Origin: Puteibacter caeruleilacunae
GTDB lineage: Bacteria; Bacteroidota; Bacteroidia; Bacteroidales; Prolixibacteraceae
DNA length: 64,000 nt
Assembly (NCBI GenBank): GCA_005217565.1
Contig: SJCO01000001.1
Coordinates: 623,893-687,892 of the forward strand
Reading direction: 5' to 3'
Every line of letters begins with the position of its first letter. Within the stretch, counting starts at the first letter, position 1. Both the position numbers and the translations under genes were made by a program. Of this stretch, positions 33,733 through 43,472 are shown one piece after another. Under the pieces are notes generated by a model, which did not search any database, had not been told where the DNA came from, and saw only the letters and a list, made by a program, of their open reading frames with translations.

Positions 33733-33792
33733 TGGTTCTATGAAGAATAGAAATACACTTCTTGTGTGATTCTGCTAGTCTAATAATCAGGA

Positions 33793-33811
33793 AATCTAAA
33801 AATCTTTTAAA
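33793..33811 (+). promoter_or_regulatory. Leader motif shared with the third susC gene
   Basis: AATCTAAAAATCTTTTAAA here matches AATCTAAAGATCTTTTAAA at 45582-45600 in 18 of 19 positions. Both lie directly before a start codon and both are followed by ATGAAG. It may be a common translation-enhancing leader or a post-transcriptional site. Confidence 0.4.
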
Positions 33812-33815
33812 TAAC

Positions 33816-35543
33816 ATGAAGAAACTAGTTAGTTACATGGCTTGTTCGCTTCCTTTGTTGATGAGTGTTTCTACATTGGAAGCCAAACAAGCTGATGAAA
33901 AAAAGCCTAATGTTGTATTTATCCTGACCGATGATCAGGGATATGGCGACTTTGGCTGTATGGGTAATCCATACGTGAAGACTCCAGCCATGGATAAGTT
34001 GATGGAGGAAAGTGTATTCTTTAATAACTTCCACGTAAGTGCAGTATGTGCTCCAACAAGATCTTCATTGATGACTGGTCGTTATAACTACCGTACCGGT
34101 GTTAGTGGAGTGAATAAGAGCAAGGTGAATATGTACGCCGATGAGAATACCATTGCAGAGTATTTGAAAGAAGCAGGATACAATACCGGATTATTTGGGA
34201 AATGGCATTTAGGATATAACTATCCAATGCGCGCAATTGATCAAGGATTTGATGTTGCTTATATGTGGGATGAAATGCAGTTCTTCCGTAATGATCCGGT
34301 GATGGAGGAAAATGGAACCAACAAAACGTATAAGGGCCGATTCTTAACGGATGTGATCTTTGAAAAGGCCATCGACTATGTAGAAGAACAATCGAAAAAG
34401 GATGAGCCATTCTTTGCATATGTCGCTACGTTCTTGCCACATACTCACCATGATGGAAGTCAGGTGCCAGAAGAATATATGCGTCGATTTGATAAATATA
34501 ACGAGCTTAGCTGGCATACACGTCAGTGTTATGCAATGATTGAAAAAGTCGATGAGCAATTAGGCGCTTTAATGAAGCGTATTGAAGAGCTGGGAGAAGA
34601 AGAGAACACCATCTTTATTTTCGCAACTGATAACGGACCTGCTGAGTGTTATCCAGGACAAGAACGGGATTGTCAATTACGCTATCGCTGCGGACTACGC
34701 GGGATGAAGGGTGATCCTTATGAAGGAGGTATCAAAGTGCCGTTATTCATCAAGTGGAAGGGACATTTTAAAGAAGGTATGACAGTTGATAAATATACTG
34801 CTCATGTTGATGTTGTTCCTACAGTAATGGATATTCTTGATATCCCAATGAAGAAGGATAAAGTGATCGATGGTCGTAGTTTATATCCATTTATTAAAGG
34901 TGAAAATGTTGCCTGGGAAAATTCCTATTTCTATCACCTTTACATTCCAAGTATGGCGATGCGTGAGAACATGTGGAAGAAAGGAACAATGGTAAGTGGA
35001 GAATATAAGCTAGTTGAAGGAAAAGAGCTGTTCAACATTGAGAAAGATCCTTTTGAAGCAAATGATTTGGCCAATGATATGCCTGAGAAACTTCAGGAGA
35101 TGCGTGAAGAGTATAAAGCGCGTTTCGATGAGTATCTAAGTGAACGAGGATTGAAAAGACAACCAAATATTCTGGGATCAGAAAAACAGAAATTGGTGAA
35201 TATGTTCTATTTCGAAATTGTTCCTGACCAAAAAGGTTGGCCAGTAAAAGTGGTTGATAAAGGTCCGTACAAGTTATCAATCTATGATATCCAACATGCA
35301 GATATTAAGCCTGGAGCAACATTTGTTTTGAAGGCAAAAGATAAAGAATGGAAGCTTGATATTGATCCTTCAAAGAAAGACCTGTTTCTGGAAGGAATAA
35401 AGTTACCATTAGGAGAATATTATTTGTCGCTATCAATTGAAGGCGACAAATTCCCTAAAGCATTTAAAACATGGACTCCTGAGCAGGGGCGATACCATCG
35501 AATGGAGTATGGTCATCGAAGAGTAACCTTGGAGTTAAAATAA
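33816..35543 (+). CDS. Sulfatase (arylsulfatase A-like, Cys-type), exported, with C-terminal extension
   Basis: A 575-residue sulfatase starting at the ATG at 33816, which gives a clean signal peptide ('YMACSLPLLMSVSTLEAKQA'); an upstream TTG at 33762 would add 18 unlikely residues. Metal-binding 'ILTDDQGYGDFGCMG', formylglycine site Cys78 in 'CAPTRSSLMTGRYNYRTG' and 'GKWHLGYNYP' are clear. After about residue 460 there is an extra beta-rich domain of about 110 residues that is not part of the catalytic fold. It follows the GH97 gene by 83 bases and ends before a terminator, closing the sulfatase-GH97 group. Confidence 0.9.
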   Translation: MKKLVSYMACSLPLLMSVSTLEAKQADEKKPNVVFILTDDQGYGDFGCMGNPYVKTPAMDKLMEESVFFNNFHVSAVCAPTRSSLMTGRYNYRTGVSGVNKSKVNMYADENTIAEYLKEAGYNTGLFGKWHLGYNYPMRAIDQGFDVAYMWDEMQFFRNDPVMEENGTNKTYKGRFLTDVIFEKAIDYVEEQSKKDEPFFAYVATFLPHTHHDGSQVPEEYMRRFDKYNELSWHTRQCYAMIEKVDEQLGALMKRIEELGEEENTIFIFATDNGPAECYPGQERDCQLRYRCGLRGMKGDPYEGGIKVPLFIKWKGHFKEGMTVDKYTAHVDVVPTVMDILDIPMKKDKVIDGRSLYPFIKGENVAWENSYFYHLYIPSMAMRENMWKKGTMVSGEYKLVEGKELFNIEKDPFEANDLANDMPEKLQEMREEYKARFDEYLSERGLKRQPNILGSEKQKLVNMFYFEIVPDQKGWPVKVVDKGPYKLSIYDIQHADIKPGATFVLKAKDKEWKLDIDPSKKDLFLEGIKLPLGEYYLSLSIEGDKFPKAFKTWTPEQGRYHRMEYGHRRVTLELK

Positions 35544-35564
35544 AGCTCGTTATTGCGGTTTGTG

Positions 35565-35598
35565 GCCGATACCTCCAATGTGTGAGGTGTCGGCTTTT
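35565..35598 (+). terminator. Intrinsic terminator after the sulfatase-GH97 group
   Basis: GCCGATACCTC/GAGGTGTCGGC (one G-U pair), eight-base loop, followed by TTTTA. Confidence 0.8.
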
Positions 35599-35659
35599 AT
35601 TGGAATAAGGAGTCAAGCTCAGATTAGCAAGTATCGAATAATCAAAAAAACTATCAACC

Positions 35660-38600
35660 ATGATTAAGAAGGGCATTATACTAGTTTTAAATATACTAAT
35701 TACGATTGTTGTTACAGGCAACGATTGGAATATCAGTCTTGATCAAGGTTTGTCTGATTATGAGGTAATTGATGTGCTTCAAGACGATATTGGCTATATC
35801 TGGATTGCTACAGCTGATGGTCTTAATTGTTATGATGGATATGAAATGAAGAGCTATCGTCATGATCCTGAAGACAAATTTAGCCTTTTTAAAAACAGAA
35901 TTTCATCGCTTACCTTGGATAAAGACGGCAATGTATGGGCTGGCACCAGAAGTGGGGTAAGTATTTTTAATATAAAACAAGAGCGTTTCTTTACAATCAA
36001 ATGTGAAGCGGTAAGTACAATTGCAAAAGGCCCTGATGGTAATATGTACATAGGGGCTATTAGTGGTGCCATTTATAAAGTTCAGTATGATGAGATATCC
36101 TATGAACAGGCTATTGTTGATGTCAATATTGAATTAGTAGAAAGAATAAATCATTTTGTAACCCATTTGGTCTTTGATGGCGATCATTTGTGGGTAGGTT
36201 CCAAAGTTCATGGATTGTATTTGTATAAGTATTTCTTTACTGATAATGAAATCGTCAAAAAGAGATTACCCGAATTAAAGGAGATTAGGGGGCTTTATAA
36301 AGATGACTGGGGCAGAATATTGTGTACGTCAAGTGAAGGTACATACCAATTTAGAATCAACAAAGGATTGGTTACTAAAAATAGAATGCAGCTAAATCCT
36401 TCAGCTGTATTGAAAACGATAAAACAGGATTCGCAAGGAGTGTTTTACGCGTTAGATATGGGGAACAATATCAATCGTATTAATGTCTATGAAGATCATA
36501 TTGACGTTGTGGAAGAGGTTGTTACGTATTCAAATGTGATCTCCAACTTTATTGTAGACAGAAGTGGCATCGTATGGTATGGAACCCGGTTAAATGGGCT
36601 CTTTCGAAAAGATTCCCAAAAGAATCCTTTTGTGAAGCTAGAATTGAATGGTCATGACGAAGATGTATGTCAATATATTACTGCAATGTATGAGGATTCA
36701 TATTCAAATATTTGGATAGCAGTAAAGGGGGAGACACGGAATGGCTTTCAATTGGTTAAATATAATACTAGAGATAATACTCAGCGTGTATACAATAGAA
36801 AGAATAGTGGATTTAATATCTCTCAAATAACCTCAATAACAGAAGATAGTAAGCATAATATATGGTTTACAGGCCAAGGTTTTTCATTTTGTTTAAAGGG
36901 TGGAAAAGAAAAATCTTCCGATGAACCATTTTATGTGTACAAGACAATTGATAAAGGAACCGATTATAGTTTCTCCATTGCAGAGGATCATTATAACAAC
37001 TATTGGTTAGGAACCTGGAATGGCGTATTTTGGATTAATGGAGCAAAGGACTATCTGCAAGATTACATCTATTTCTTTGAGTCGTCAGTAGAACATGCAC
37101 AGATATCCAGCAGTGAAACGACTAAATGTTATAGTGATCCGGTCGACTCTGTTATGTGGATTGGAACCAAAGGAGGAGGATTGAACTGTGTTCGATATGG
37201 AAGCTACGGCCAAGATTATCAGGTGTCGTATTTCTTAAAATCCAATGATGTATGGGACATGAAACGTATTGGTCAAACGCTTTGGGTGGGAACATCTAAT
37301 GGCTTGTATCAGGTAGATTTAGACTCGAAAGGAAATCAGGTGTCAATAAAGAATTATTCCCACGAAAATGGATTCCCCGGAAAGAAAGTTACTAGTCTGA
37401 TTACTTCTGATCCCAATACGTTGTGGCTAACTACCGATAACGGATTAGTGAAGTTCGAAGTAAACACCGGTAAGTTTCTTACGTTTGATAAAACCTCAGG
37501 TTTAAGTTCGAATTATTTAACATCCCTACAGTATTGTAGCAGAACAAATCAATTATTTATTGGAACTGTTAATGGTATCGATGTTGTTAATCCCGACTCA
37601 ATTAATCTAAATAATATTCCACCTCAAACATACATAACAGAACTGATAGTCAACGGAGAATCTTTCGAAGTATTGGCTCAGGAAAAAGGAGAAAGTACGT
37701 ATAATCCCGCACTAATAGATAAAGTCCGTTTTGATCATACTCAAAAGAGTATTGAGTTGAAATTTAATGGTTTCCATTATCTTGATCCATTGCAAAACAA
37801 ATTTGTATATAAACTGGAAGGAGTTGATGACGACTGGATTTATGCTGATGCCAGCAATCGCAGTGCAAAGTATGCCAATCTTGCTCCTGGAAAATATAAG
37901 TTCTTGGTGTGTGCTTGTAACTCTGTAGGTGTCTGGGATGAAAGTTCCGCTATCTTGGAAATTGTGATAATGCATCCACCATGGCTTTCGTGGTGGGCCT
38001 ATTTATTATATGCAATGGCAATTGTATTATTGATTCTTTTATTTACCCGCTATTCAGTGGTGAAGGTGAGTGATAAGTATAAGTTGCAAATGCAGCAAAC
38101 CATATTGCAGAAGGAGAGAGAACTAAACGAAGCGAAGCTGCAGTTTTTTACAAATATCTCACATGAACTTCGTACACCTTTAACATTGATTAATGCTCCT
38201 TTTACCGATCTGGTGAATCAGTTTAATGAAGATGAGGCAATTCTTAAGCGGCTGAAGCCCATTCAGCATAATGTTCGACGCTTAATGGTGTTGATCAATC
38301 AGCTATTGGAATTCCGAAAAATTGAGACAGGTAATCTGGTATTAAAAGTTGTGAAGGATGATGTTGTTGCTTTTATTCGTGACATTAAGACTTCATTTGA
38401 TGATTTGGCTGTGCAAAAGAATATTCATTATCGTTTCGAAACCAATTTAGAGTCGCATAATACCTGGCTCGACTTCGATAAGCTGGATAAAATCTTGTAC
38501 AATCTGATATCCAACGCCATGAAATTTACTCCTGATAATGGAGCGATTAGTCTGATGTGTAATATCTCCCACGATAAGTTGTCAATTACAGTGAAGGATA

Positions 38601-39703
38601 CAGGTATTGGTATACCTCCGCGAAAATTGAAACATATCTTCAAGAATTACTACCAGGTAGATGATACCCATGGAGGTACGGGAATAGGTTTGTCATTAAC
38701 AAAATCGTTGGTTGAACTGCACAAAGGAGAGATATCAGTTACGAGTACCGAAGGAGAGGGAACGGTATTCTGTTTAAATCTGCCTTTAGGAAAGTCATTA
38801 TATCGAAGTCATATTGTAAGTACTGTGGAACAAAAAATTAACAGGGAAGAGCAGTATACTCCTGACGCAGCAAAATCAATAGTATTAGCTCGAGAAGATC
38901 ACTCCAATAACGAGCAATTGCCTATTGTATTGGTAGTTGAGGATGAACCAGATATTCGAGACTATCTAAAAAGTGTTTTGTCGGAGCAGTACCAGGTTTG
39001 CACTGCTTCCAATGGAGAAGAGGGATTAGAAAAGGCCATCAAGTTTATCCCTGATTTAATCATGAGCGATATCCTAATGCCTAAAATGAATGGATATGAA
39101 TTGTGTGAAAAATTGAAGGCAAATATCAAGACAAGTCATATTCCAATAGTTTTTCTAACAGCGATGTCTACCGAAGAAAATGAACTGAATGGCCTAAAAT
39201 TAGGGGCTCAGGAATACATTCCCAAACCCTTTAATCCTAATATCCTGAGACAGAAAATTACCAATATGATTGATATTTTACAGCGTCAGAAATCTTATAT
39301 TAAGAAGCTATCAATCACTGAGCCAGAAAAGCTTACCTTACCTAGTCGTGAGGATGAATTCCTTCAACGTGTCATTAAGGTGGTTGAGGAGAACCTTTCC
39401 AATAATCAGTTTGAGGTTACCAACTTATGTGCTGAAATTGGCTTAAGCAGGATGCAGTTACACCGCAAGCTGAAGGCAATATGCGGTCAGTCGGCCGTGG
39501 AGCTAATTCGTTCTTACCGATTTAAACGTGCCGCTCAGTTGTTAGAGACTTCAGGGATGAATGTTTCTGAGGTGATGTGGGAGGTTGGTATTGAGAGTAC
39601 ATCTCACTTTTCACGTACGTTTAAATCAATCTATGGTATGTCACCATCAGTGTATATGAAGGAGAAAAGAAATGAAATAAATAAGGTTTTGGAGATCCCA
39701 TAA
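35660..39703 (+). CDS. Hybrid two-component system regulator (HTCS), first copy
   Basis: A 1347-residue one-protein sensor-regulator. Residues about 20-740 are periplasmic: a short signal, then two seven-bladed Reg_prop propellers (repeats such as 'IGYIWIATADGLNCYDGYEM'), then a Y_Y_Y domain. One transmembrane helix is at about 775-798 ('WWAYLLYAMAIVLLILLFTR'). A HisKA domain has His835 in 'FFTNISHELRTPL', followed by the ATPase domain. A receiver domain has Asp1137 in 'IMSDILMPKMNG', and an AraC-type DNA-binding domain lies at about 1250-1340. HTCS proteins bind a released oligosaccharide and activate the adjacent glycan genes. It lies before two SusC/SusD pairs and has a close paralogue at 57765. 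Confidence 0.96.
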   Translation: MIKKGIILVLNILITIVVTGNDWNISLDQGLSDYEVIDVLQDDIGYIWIATADGLNCYDGYEMKSYRHDPEDKFSLFKNRISSLTLDKDGNVWAGTRSGVSIFNIKQERFFTIKCEAVSTIAKGPDGNMYIGAISGAIYKVQYDEISYEQAIVDVNIELVERINHFVTHLVFDGDHLWVGSKVHGLYLYKYFFTDNEIVKKRLPELKEIRGLYKDDWGRILCTSSEGTYQFRINKGLVTKNRMQLNPSAVLKTIKQDSQGVFYALDMGNNINRINVYEDHIDVVEEVVTYSNVISNFIVDRSGIVWYGTRLNGLFRKDSQKNPFVKLELNGHDEDVCQYITAMYEDSYSNIWIAVKGETRNGFQLVKYNTRDNTQRVYNRKNSGFNISQITSITEDSKHNIWFTGQGFSFCLKGGKEKSSDEPFYVYKTIDKGTDYSFSIAEDHYNNYWLGTWNGVFWINGAKDYLQDYIYFFESSVEHAQISSSETTKCYSDPVDSVMWIGTKGGGLNCVRYGSYGQDYQVSYFLKSNDVWDMKRIGQTLWVGTSNGLYQVDLDSKGNQVSIKNYSHENGFPGKKVTSLITSDPNTLWLTTDNGLVKFEVNTGKFLTFDKTSGLSSNYLTSLQYCSRTNQLFIGTVNGIDVVNPDSINLNNIPPQTYITELIVNGESFEVLAQEKGESTYNPALIDKVRFDHTQKSIELKFNGFHYLDPLQNKFVYKLEGVDDDWIYADASNRSAKYANLAPGKYKFLVCACNSVGVWDESSAILEIVIMHPPWLSWWAYLLYAMAIVLLILLFTRYSVVKVSDKYKLQMQQTILQKERELNEAKLQFFTNISHELRTPLTLINAPFTDLVNQFNEDEAILKRLKPIQHNVRRLMVLINQLLEFRKIETGNLVLKVVKDDVVAFIRDIKTSFDDLAVQKNIHYRFETNLESHNTWLDFDKLDKILYNLISNAMKFTPDNGAISLMCNISHDKLSITVKDTGIGIPPRKLKHIFKNYYQVDDTHGGTGIGLSLTKSLVELHKGEISVTSTEGEGTVFCLNLPLGKSLYRSHIVSTVEQKINREEQYTPDAAKSIVLAREDHSNNEQLPIVLVVEDEPDIRDYLKSVLSEQYQVCTASNGEEGLEKAIKFIPDLIMSDILMPKMNGYELCEKLKANIKTSHIPIVFLTAMSTEENELNGLKLGAQEYIPKPFNPNILRQKITNMIDILQRQKSYIKKLSITEPEKLTLPSREDEFLQRVIKVVEENLSNNQFEVTNLCAEIGLSRMQLHRKLKAICGQSAVELIRSYRFKRAAQLLETSGMNVSEVMWEVGIESTSHFSRTFKSIYGMSPSVYMKEKRNEINKVLEIP

Positions 39704-40342
39704 ATAGGCATTTTTGTTAACTTTATGACAGTGAAACTCAACCACCGTTCATTTTTACATGCTGCATGAAATGAAAGAATTAGAGCAAAAAAAGCTGCAT
39801 AAGATGCTGCTCTGCCGAATGTGTAGCGAATGTGTGCCAAATTCGTCCCGAATGATAGTGGGAAAAGGGGGGCACGAGACAAGGTTACTTTAATCCACAA
39901 CCTACCATTTATCAATTTCCAAAACAACAAAAGTTTATACTCAAATTTTACTCAAACTCTACTCCCATTCGTACATACTTTTACTACTAGCTATTTTTGA
40001 GATTAAAGAGAGATTAGAGTGCTCAATAGTGAGTAATAAATCCTTTAAAATCATGATAGCAGGATAAATAAATAGAGCTGTTTTGTTGTAGTGTTTGTTA
40101 ATTTTTGGCAAATGTAATGTGTTGATAGTTAGGTGTTACGAGTTGAGTGTTACAAATGCATTTCTTTTTGCTACAAATCAGCAACTGGTTAGAACAGTGC
40201 TCCGGTAAGTTTGCTTCGAAAGTGAGGTTGTAGAGTTATATCATTTCAATTGCGGTATTAATGATGGTTCTTTTCGATGAATCTAATTGTCGATATGACT
40301 CTTCCGACCAGTGTAATTTATCTAATTAAACTAATGGTTGAT
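39704..40342 (+). promoter_or_regulatory. Long intergenic region before the second SusC/SusD pair
   Basis: No gene is seen in about 640 bases. It holds a T/C-rich stretch with two copies of ACTCAAA (39949-39970), and a GTGTTAC repeat around 40133-40154. As the first non-coding stretch after the HTCS, it is the most likely place for its binding site and the promoter of the susC at 40343. I could not place a consensus promoter. Confidence 0.4.
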
Positions 40343-43300
40343 ATGACAAAAAAATTCAACACATTGCGAATGATTCTTTCGCTTTTTTTTATGACTTTTT
40401 TGTCGCTGGGAGTATCTGCTCAAAGCAAGATTACTGCTACGGGTAATGTTACCAGCGATGCTAGCGAACCAATTATTGGTGCAACCATTGTTGTCAAAGG
40501 TACAACACAAGGTATTGTTACCGATATTAATGGTGATTTTACGCTTCCTGATGTGACTGCAGGAGCAATTTTACAGGTAAGCTTTATTGGATATCAAACA
40601 GCCGAAGTGCCAGCTTCGGCAAAGATGAAGATTATCCTGAAACAAGATGTGATGGAGGTTGAAGAGGTTCAGGTTATTGCTTATGGTGTGCAGAAAAAAG
40701 CAACAGTAACCGGGGCGATTTCCTCGGTTGATACTGAAGATCTTTTGAAAACTCCAAGTTCAAATGTTATGAACACATTGGCAGGAGCAATGCCCGGTTT
40801 GATGACTGTTCAGCGAAGTGGTCAGCCAGGAAGTGAGGATCCTCGTATCTTTATTCGTGGAGCTGGTTCGTTGAATGATGGCAATTCCAGTCCGTTGATT
40901 TTGGTTGATGGTGTGGAAAGAAGTTTCTCTCAATTGGATCCCAATGAAATTGCGGATCTTACTATTCTTAAAGATGCTTCAGCGACAGCAGTATTTGGTG
41001 TGCGTGGAGCAAATGGTGTTATTCTGGTAACCACCAAGCGTGGAAGTAAGGGGAAAGCTGCGATATCTGTGTCGTCTTCTTTCGGATTGCAGCAGCCAAC
41101 CAGGATTATTAAAATGGCCGATAGTTATACGTTTGCTTCTACTATGAATCAGATCAATGAGGATGATGGAGAAGCACCTTCATTTACAGAAGAGGCTATT
41201 GAAGCATTTAAGACCAATTCGAATCCTATTCTGTTCCCAAATGTTGATTGGGAAGACTATGTGATTCGTGATTTTGCAGTGAAAACACAGCACAACATGA
41301 ATATCTCAGGAGGAAATAATAAAATGAGATATTATGTATCGCTTGGTTACCTTTTTCAGGATGGTGTGATTAAAGATTTTCATCAGGATTATAACAACAA
41401 CTTTAATTATAATCGTTACAACTATCGTGTGAATCTGGACATTAACCTGACTAAATCAACAGAGTACAAGATTGGAATTGGTGGATGGTTTGCCAAGCAA
41501 CACGAACCTAAAGGTAATGGAAATGCTCAGAGTATCTGGGGCGATTTGCTACAATCTAAACCATTTGCAAGTCCTGGAATTATTGATGGATATGTTGTTA
41601 AAGCAAATAATGATATTATCCAGAGTCCAACACCATATCTTAAGCACCCTTTGGAAACCTTATACGGAGTGGGGTATTACGATAGCTATAAAAACACACT
41701 GAATCTGGATATGGAGATCAAACAGGATCTGTCAAAATGGATGAAAGGTCTTGAATTTAGTGTTAAGGGTGCTTTTAATACAAGAAGTGGTTACAAAAAA
41801 GAGCGCTATAAATCATCTGAAGTATTGATTCCTATTGAAAAGGGAGCTGCTCAGGGAAAGTCAAAGGACGATCCTGATTATGACACAACGGTTGTGTATA
41901 AAGTATCGGGAACCAATACTGATTTTAAATATAATGAGTCGGGTGTTAGTCATGGCCGCGATTGGTATTTAGAATCGAAACTTTTCTGGAAGAACACATT
42001 TGGTGATCATGCTTTAAGTGGTTTGGCATTGTATAATATGTCGCGTCGTTACTATCCTGGAGCTCCTCGTCATATTCCACGAAGTTACCTGGGGTTAGTG
42101 GGGCGTGCTACTTATAGCTATAAATCTCGTTACATGTTTGATATAAACGTGGGATACAATGGTTCAGAGAACTTTGCGAAAGGATCTACTCGTTATGGTT
42201 TGTTCCCGGCTTTTTCTGCAGGATGGATCATCTCTGAAGAGAATTTCATGGCAAACCAGAGTTTCGTTGAATACTTAAAATTACGAGGTTCTTATGGTAT
42301 TGTTGGTAGTGATAAAGGTGCTTCCCGATTTATGTATATCGATGGTGTTTGGAATCCTGGTAGTGGCTCGTATGATTTCAGTGAGAATCCGAATAAGTTG
42401 CCAGCAGCAATGGAAGGAAAACTGGGAAATCCAGAGGTTACCTGGGAGACTGCTACCAAGCAAAACTACGGACTAGATATGCGATTGTTTAATTCAAAGT
42501 TTGCATTGAACGCCGATTACTTTATCGAAAATCGTAAGGATATTCTGATTACGCGACAGACATTACCTTCTGAATTTGCGATTAATCTTCCTAACATCAA
42601 TATGGGGCGTGTGCGTAATCAGGGGTATGAATTAAATGCAACATGGCGAGCAGGTGATCCAGAGCGTTTTTCCTATTTCATCAATGCTAACATGACCTAT
42701 GCCAAGAATAAGATTCTTGAAAAAGATGAGATTAAGCCGAAGAATGACTATCAGTATGCTACAGGAGGACCTACCGGGCGTACCTTGGTATATGCATTTG
42801 ATCGATTCTATGAGGAAGGTGATTTTGTTGATGGAGAGTTGAAAGAAGGACTACCTGTTCCTACAGGAAAACCACTTGTGGGTGATCCAATGTATAAAGA
42901 CTTGAATAATGATGGTCTGATTAACGATTATGACCGCCATTGGTCAAAATATGGACAGCGACCAGAGTATGTGTTTGGGGTGAACTTTGGATTTACAGTC
43001 AAAGGATTCGATTTCTCAACACAGTGGACTGGTGTTACACATGTTTCCCGTTATTTGCAGCGCGATTTTAGAGCCCCTTTCGGTGGCAACGGAGGACAGT
43101 CGCTTGCGCAATATGCTGTTGATGAAGCCTGGACTCCAGAACGTGGTCAGTCTGCCAGATTTCCTCGCATGACCATTACTCGTGAGAAGAACAGTTATGC
43201 TGATTCTGATTTGTATATGTGGGATGCATCGTATATCCGACTTAAGAATGTACAGGCTAGTTATACCTTTTCTGACAGCCCACTTCTTTCACGTTTAGGG

Positions 43301-43462
43301 ATTAAAAAGTTAAAGGTTTATGTAAATGGTCTGAACTTACTAACGTTCGATCATATCAAATACTTCGATCCTGAAGCAGGTACTTCAAATGTGGATCACG
43401 AAAATGATATCCGTTATCCAATGATGCGCATGTATAACATGGGAGTTAATATTAACTTCTAA
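40343..43462 (+). CDS. SusC/RagA TonB-dependent outer-membrane transporter, second copy
   Basis: A 1039-residue transporter. I start it at the ATG at 40343, because it gives a compact signal peptide ('MILSLFFMTFLSLGVSAQ'); the reading frame also opens at 40277 and 40334. It has no STN domain. The carboxypeptidase-regulatory-like domain ('IIGATIVVKGTTQGIVTDIN') is followed by a TonB-box region 'EEVQVIAYG', the plug with 'ASATAVFGVRGANGVILVTTK', and a barrel ending in 'NINF'. It pairs with the SusD 10 bases downstream. Lacking STN it cannot signal to an anti-sigma, which agrees with control by the HTCS just upstream. Confidence 0.94.
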   Translation: MTKKFNTLRMILSLFFMTFLSLGVSAQSKITATGNVTSDASEPIIGATIVVKGTTQGIVTDINGDFTLPDVTAGAILQVSFIGYQTAEVPASAKMKIILKQDVMEVEEVQVIAYGVQKKATVTGAISSVDTEDLLKTPSSNVMNTLAGAMPGLMTVQRSGQPGSEDPRIFIRGAGSLNDGNSSPLILVDGVERSFSQLDPNEIADLTILKDASATAVFGVRGANGVILVTTKRGSKGKAAISVSSSFGLQQPTRIIKMADSYTFASTMNQINEDDGEAPSFTEEAIEAFKTNSNPILFPNVDWEDYVIRDFAVKTQHNMNISGGNNKMRYYVSLGYLFQDGVIKDFHQDYNNNFNYNRYNYRVNLDINLTKSTEYKIGIGGWFAKQHEPKGNGNAQSIWGDLLQSKPFASPGIIDGYVVKANNDIIQSPTPYLKHPLETLYGVGYYDSYKNTLNLDMEIKQDLSKWMKGLEFSVKGAFNTRSGYKKERYKSSEVLIPIEKGAAQGKSKDDPDYDTTVVYKVSGTNTDFKYNESGVSHGRDWYLESKLFWKNTFGDHALSGLALYNMSRRYYPGAPRHIPRSYLGLVGRATYSYKSRYMFDINVGYNGSENFAKGSTRYGLFPAFSAGWIISEENFMANQSFVEYLKLRGSYGIVGSDKGASRFMYIDGVWNPGSGSYDFSENPNKLPAAMEGKLGNPEVTWETATKQNYGLDMRLFNSKFALNADYFIENRKDILITRQTLPSEFAINLPNINMGRVRNQGYELNATWRAGDPERFSYFINANMTYAKNKILEKDEIKPKNDYQYATGGPTGRTLVYAFDRFYEEGDFVDGELKEGLPVPTGKPLVGDPMYKDLNNDGLINDYDRHWSKYGQRPEYVFGVNFGFTVKGFDFSTQWTGVTHVSRYLQRDFRAPFGGNGGQSLAQYAVDEAWTPERGQSARFPRMTITREKNSYADSDLYMWDASYIRLKNVQASYTFSDSPLLSRLGIKKLKVYVNGLNLLTFDHIKYFDPEAGTSNVDHENDIRYPMMRMYNMGVNINF

Positions 43463-43472
43463 TTTAATCTAA

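Noticed and set aside
33762-33815. TTG start for the third sulfatase
   Set aside because: The ATG at 33816 gives a normal signal peptide; the longer form begins with an unrelated polar stretch.
40277-40342. Earlier start for the second SusC
   Set aside because: The added 22 residues would put non-signal sequence before a good signal peptide that starts at 40343.
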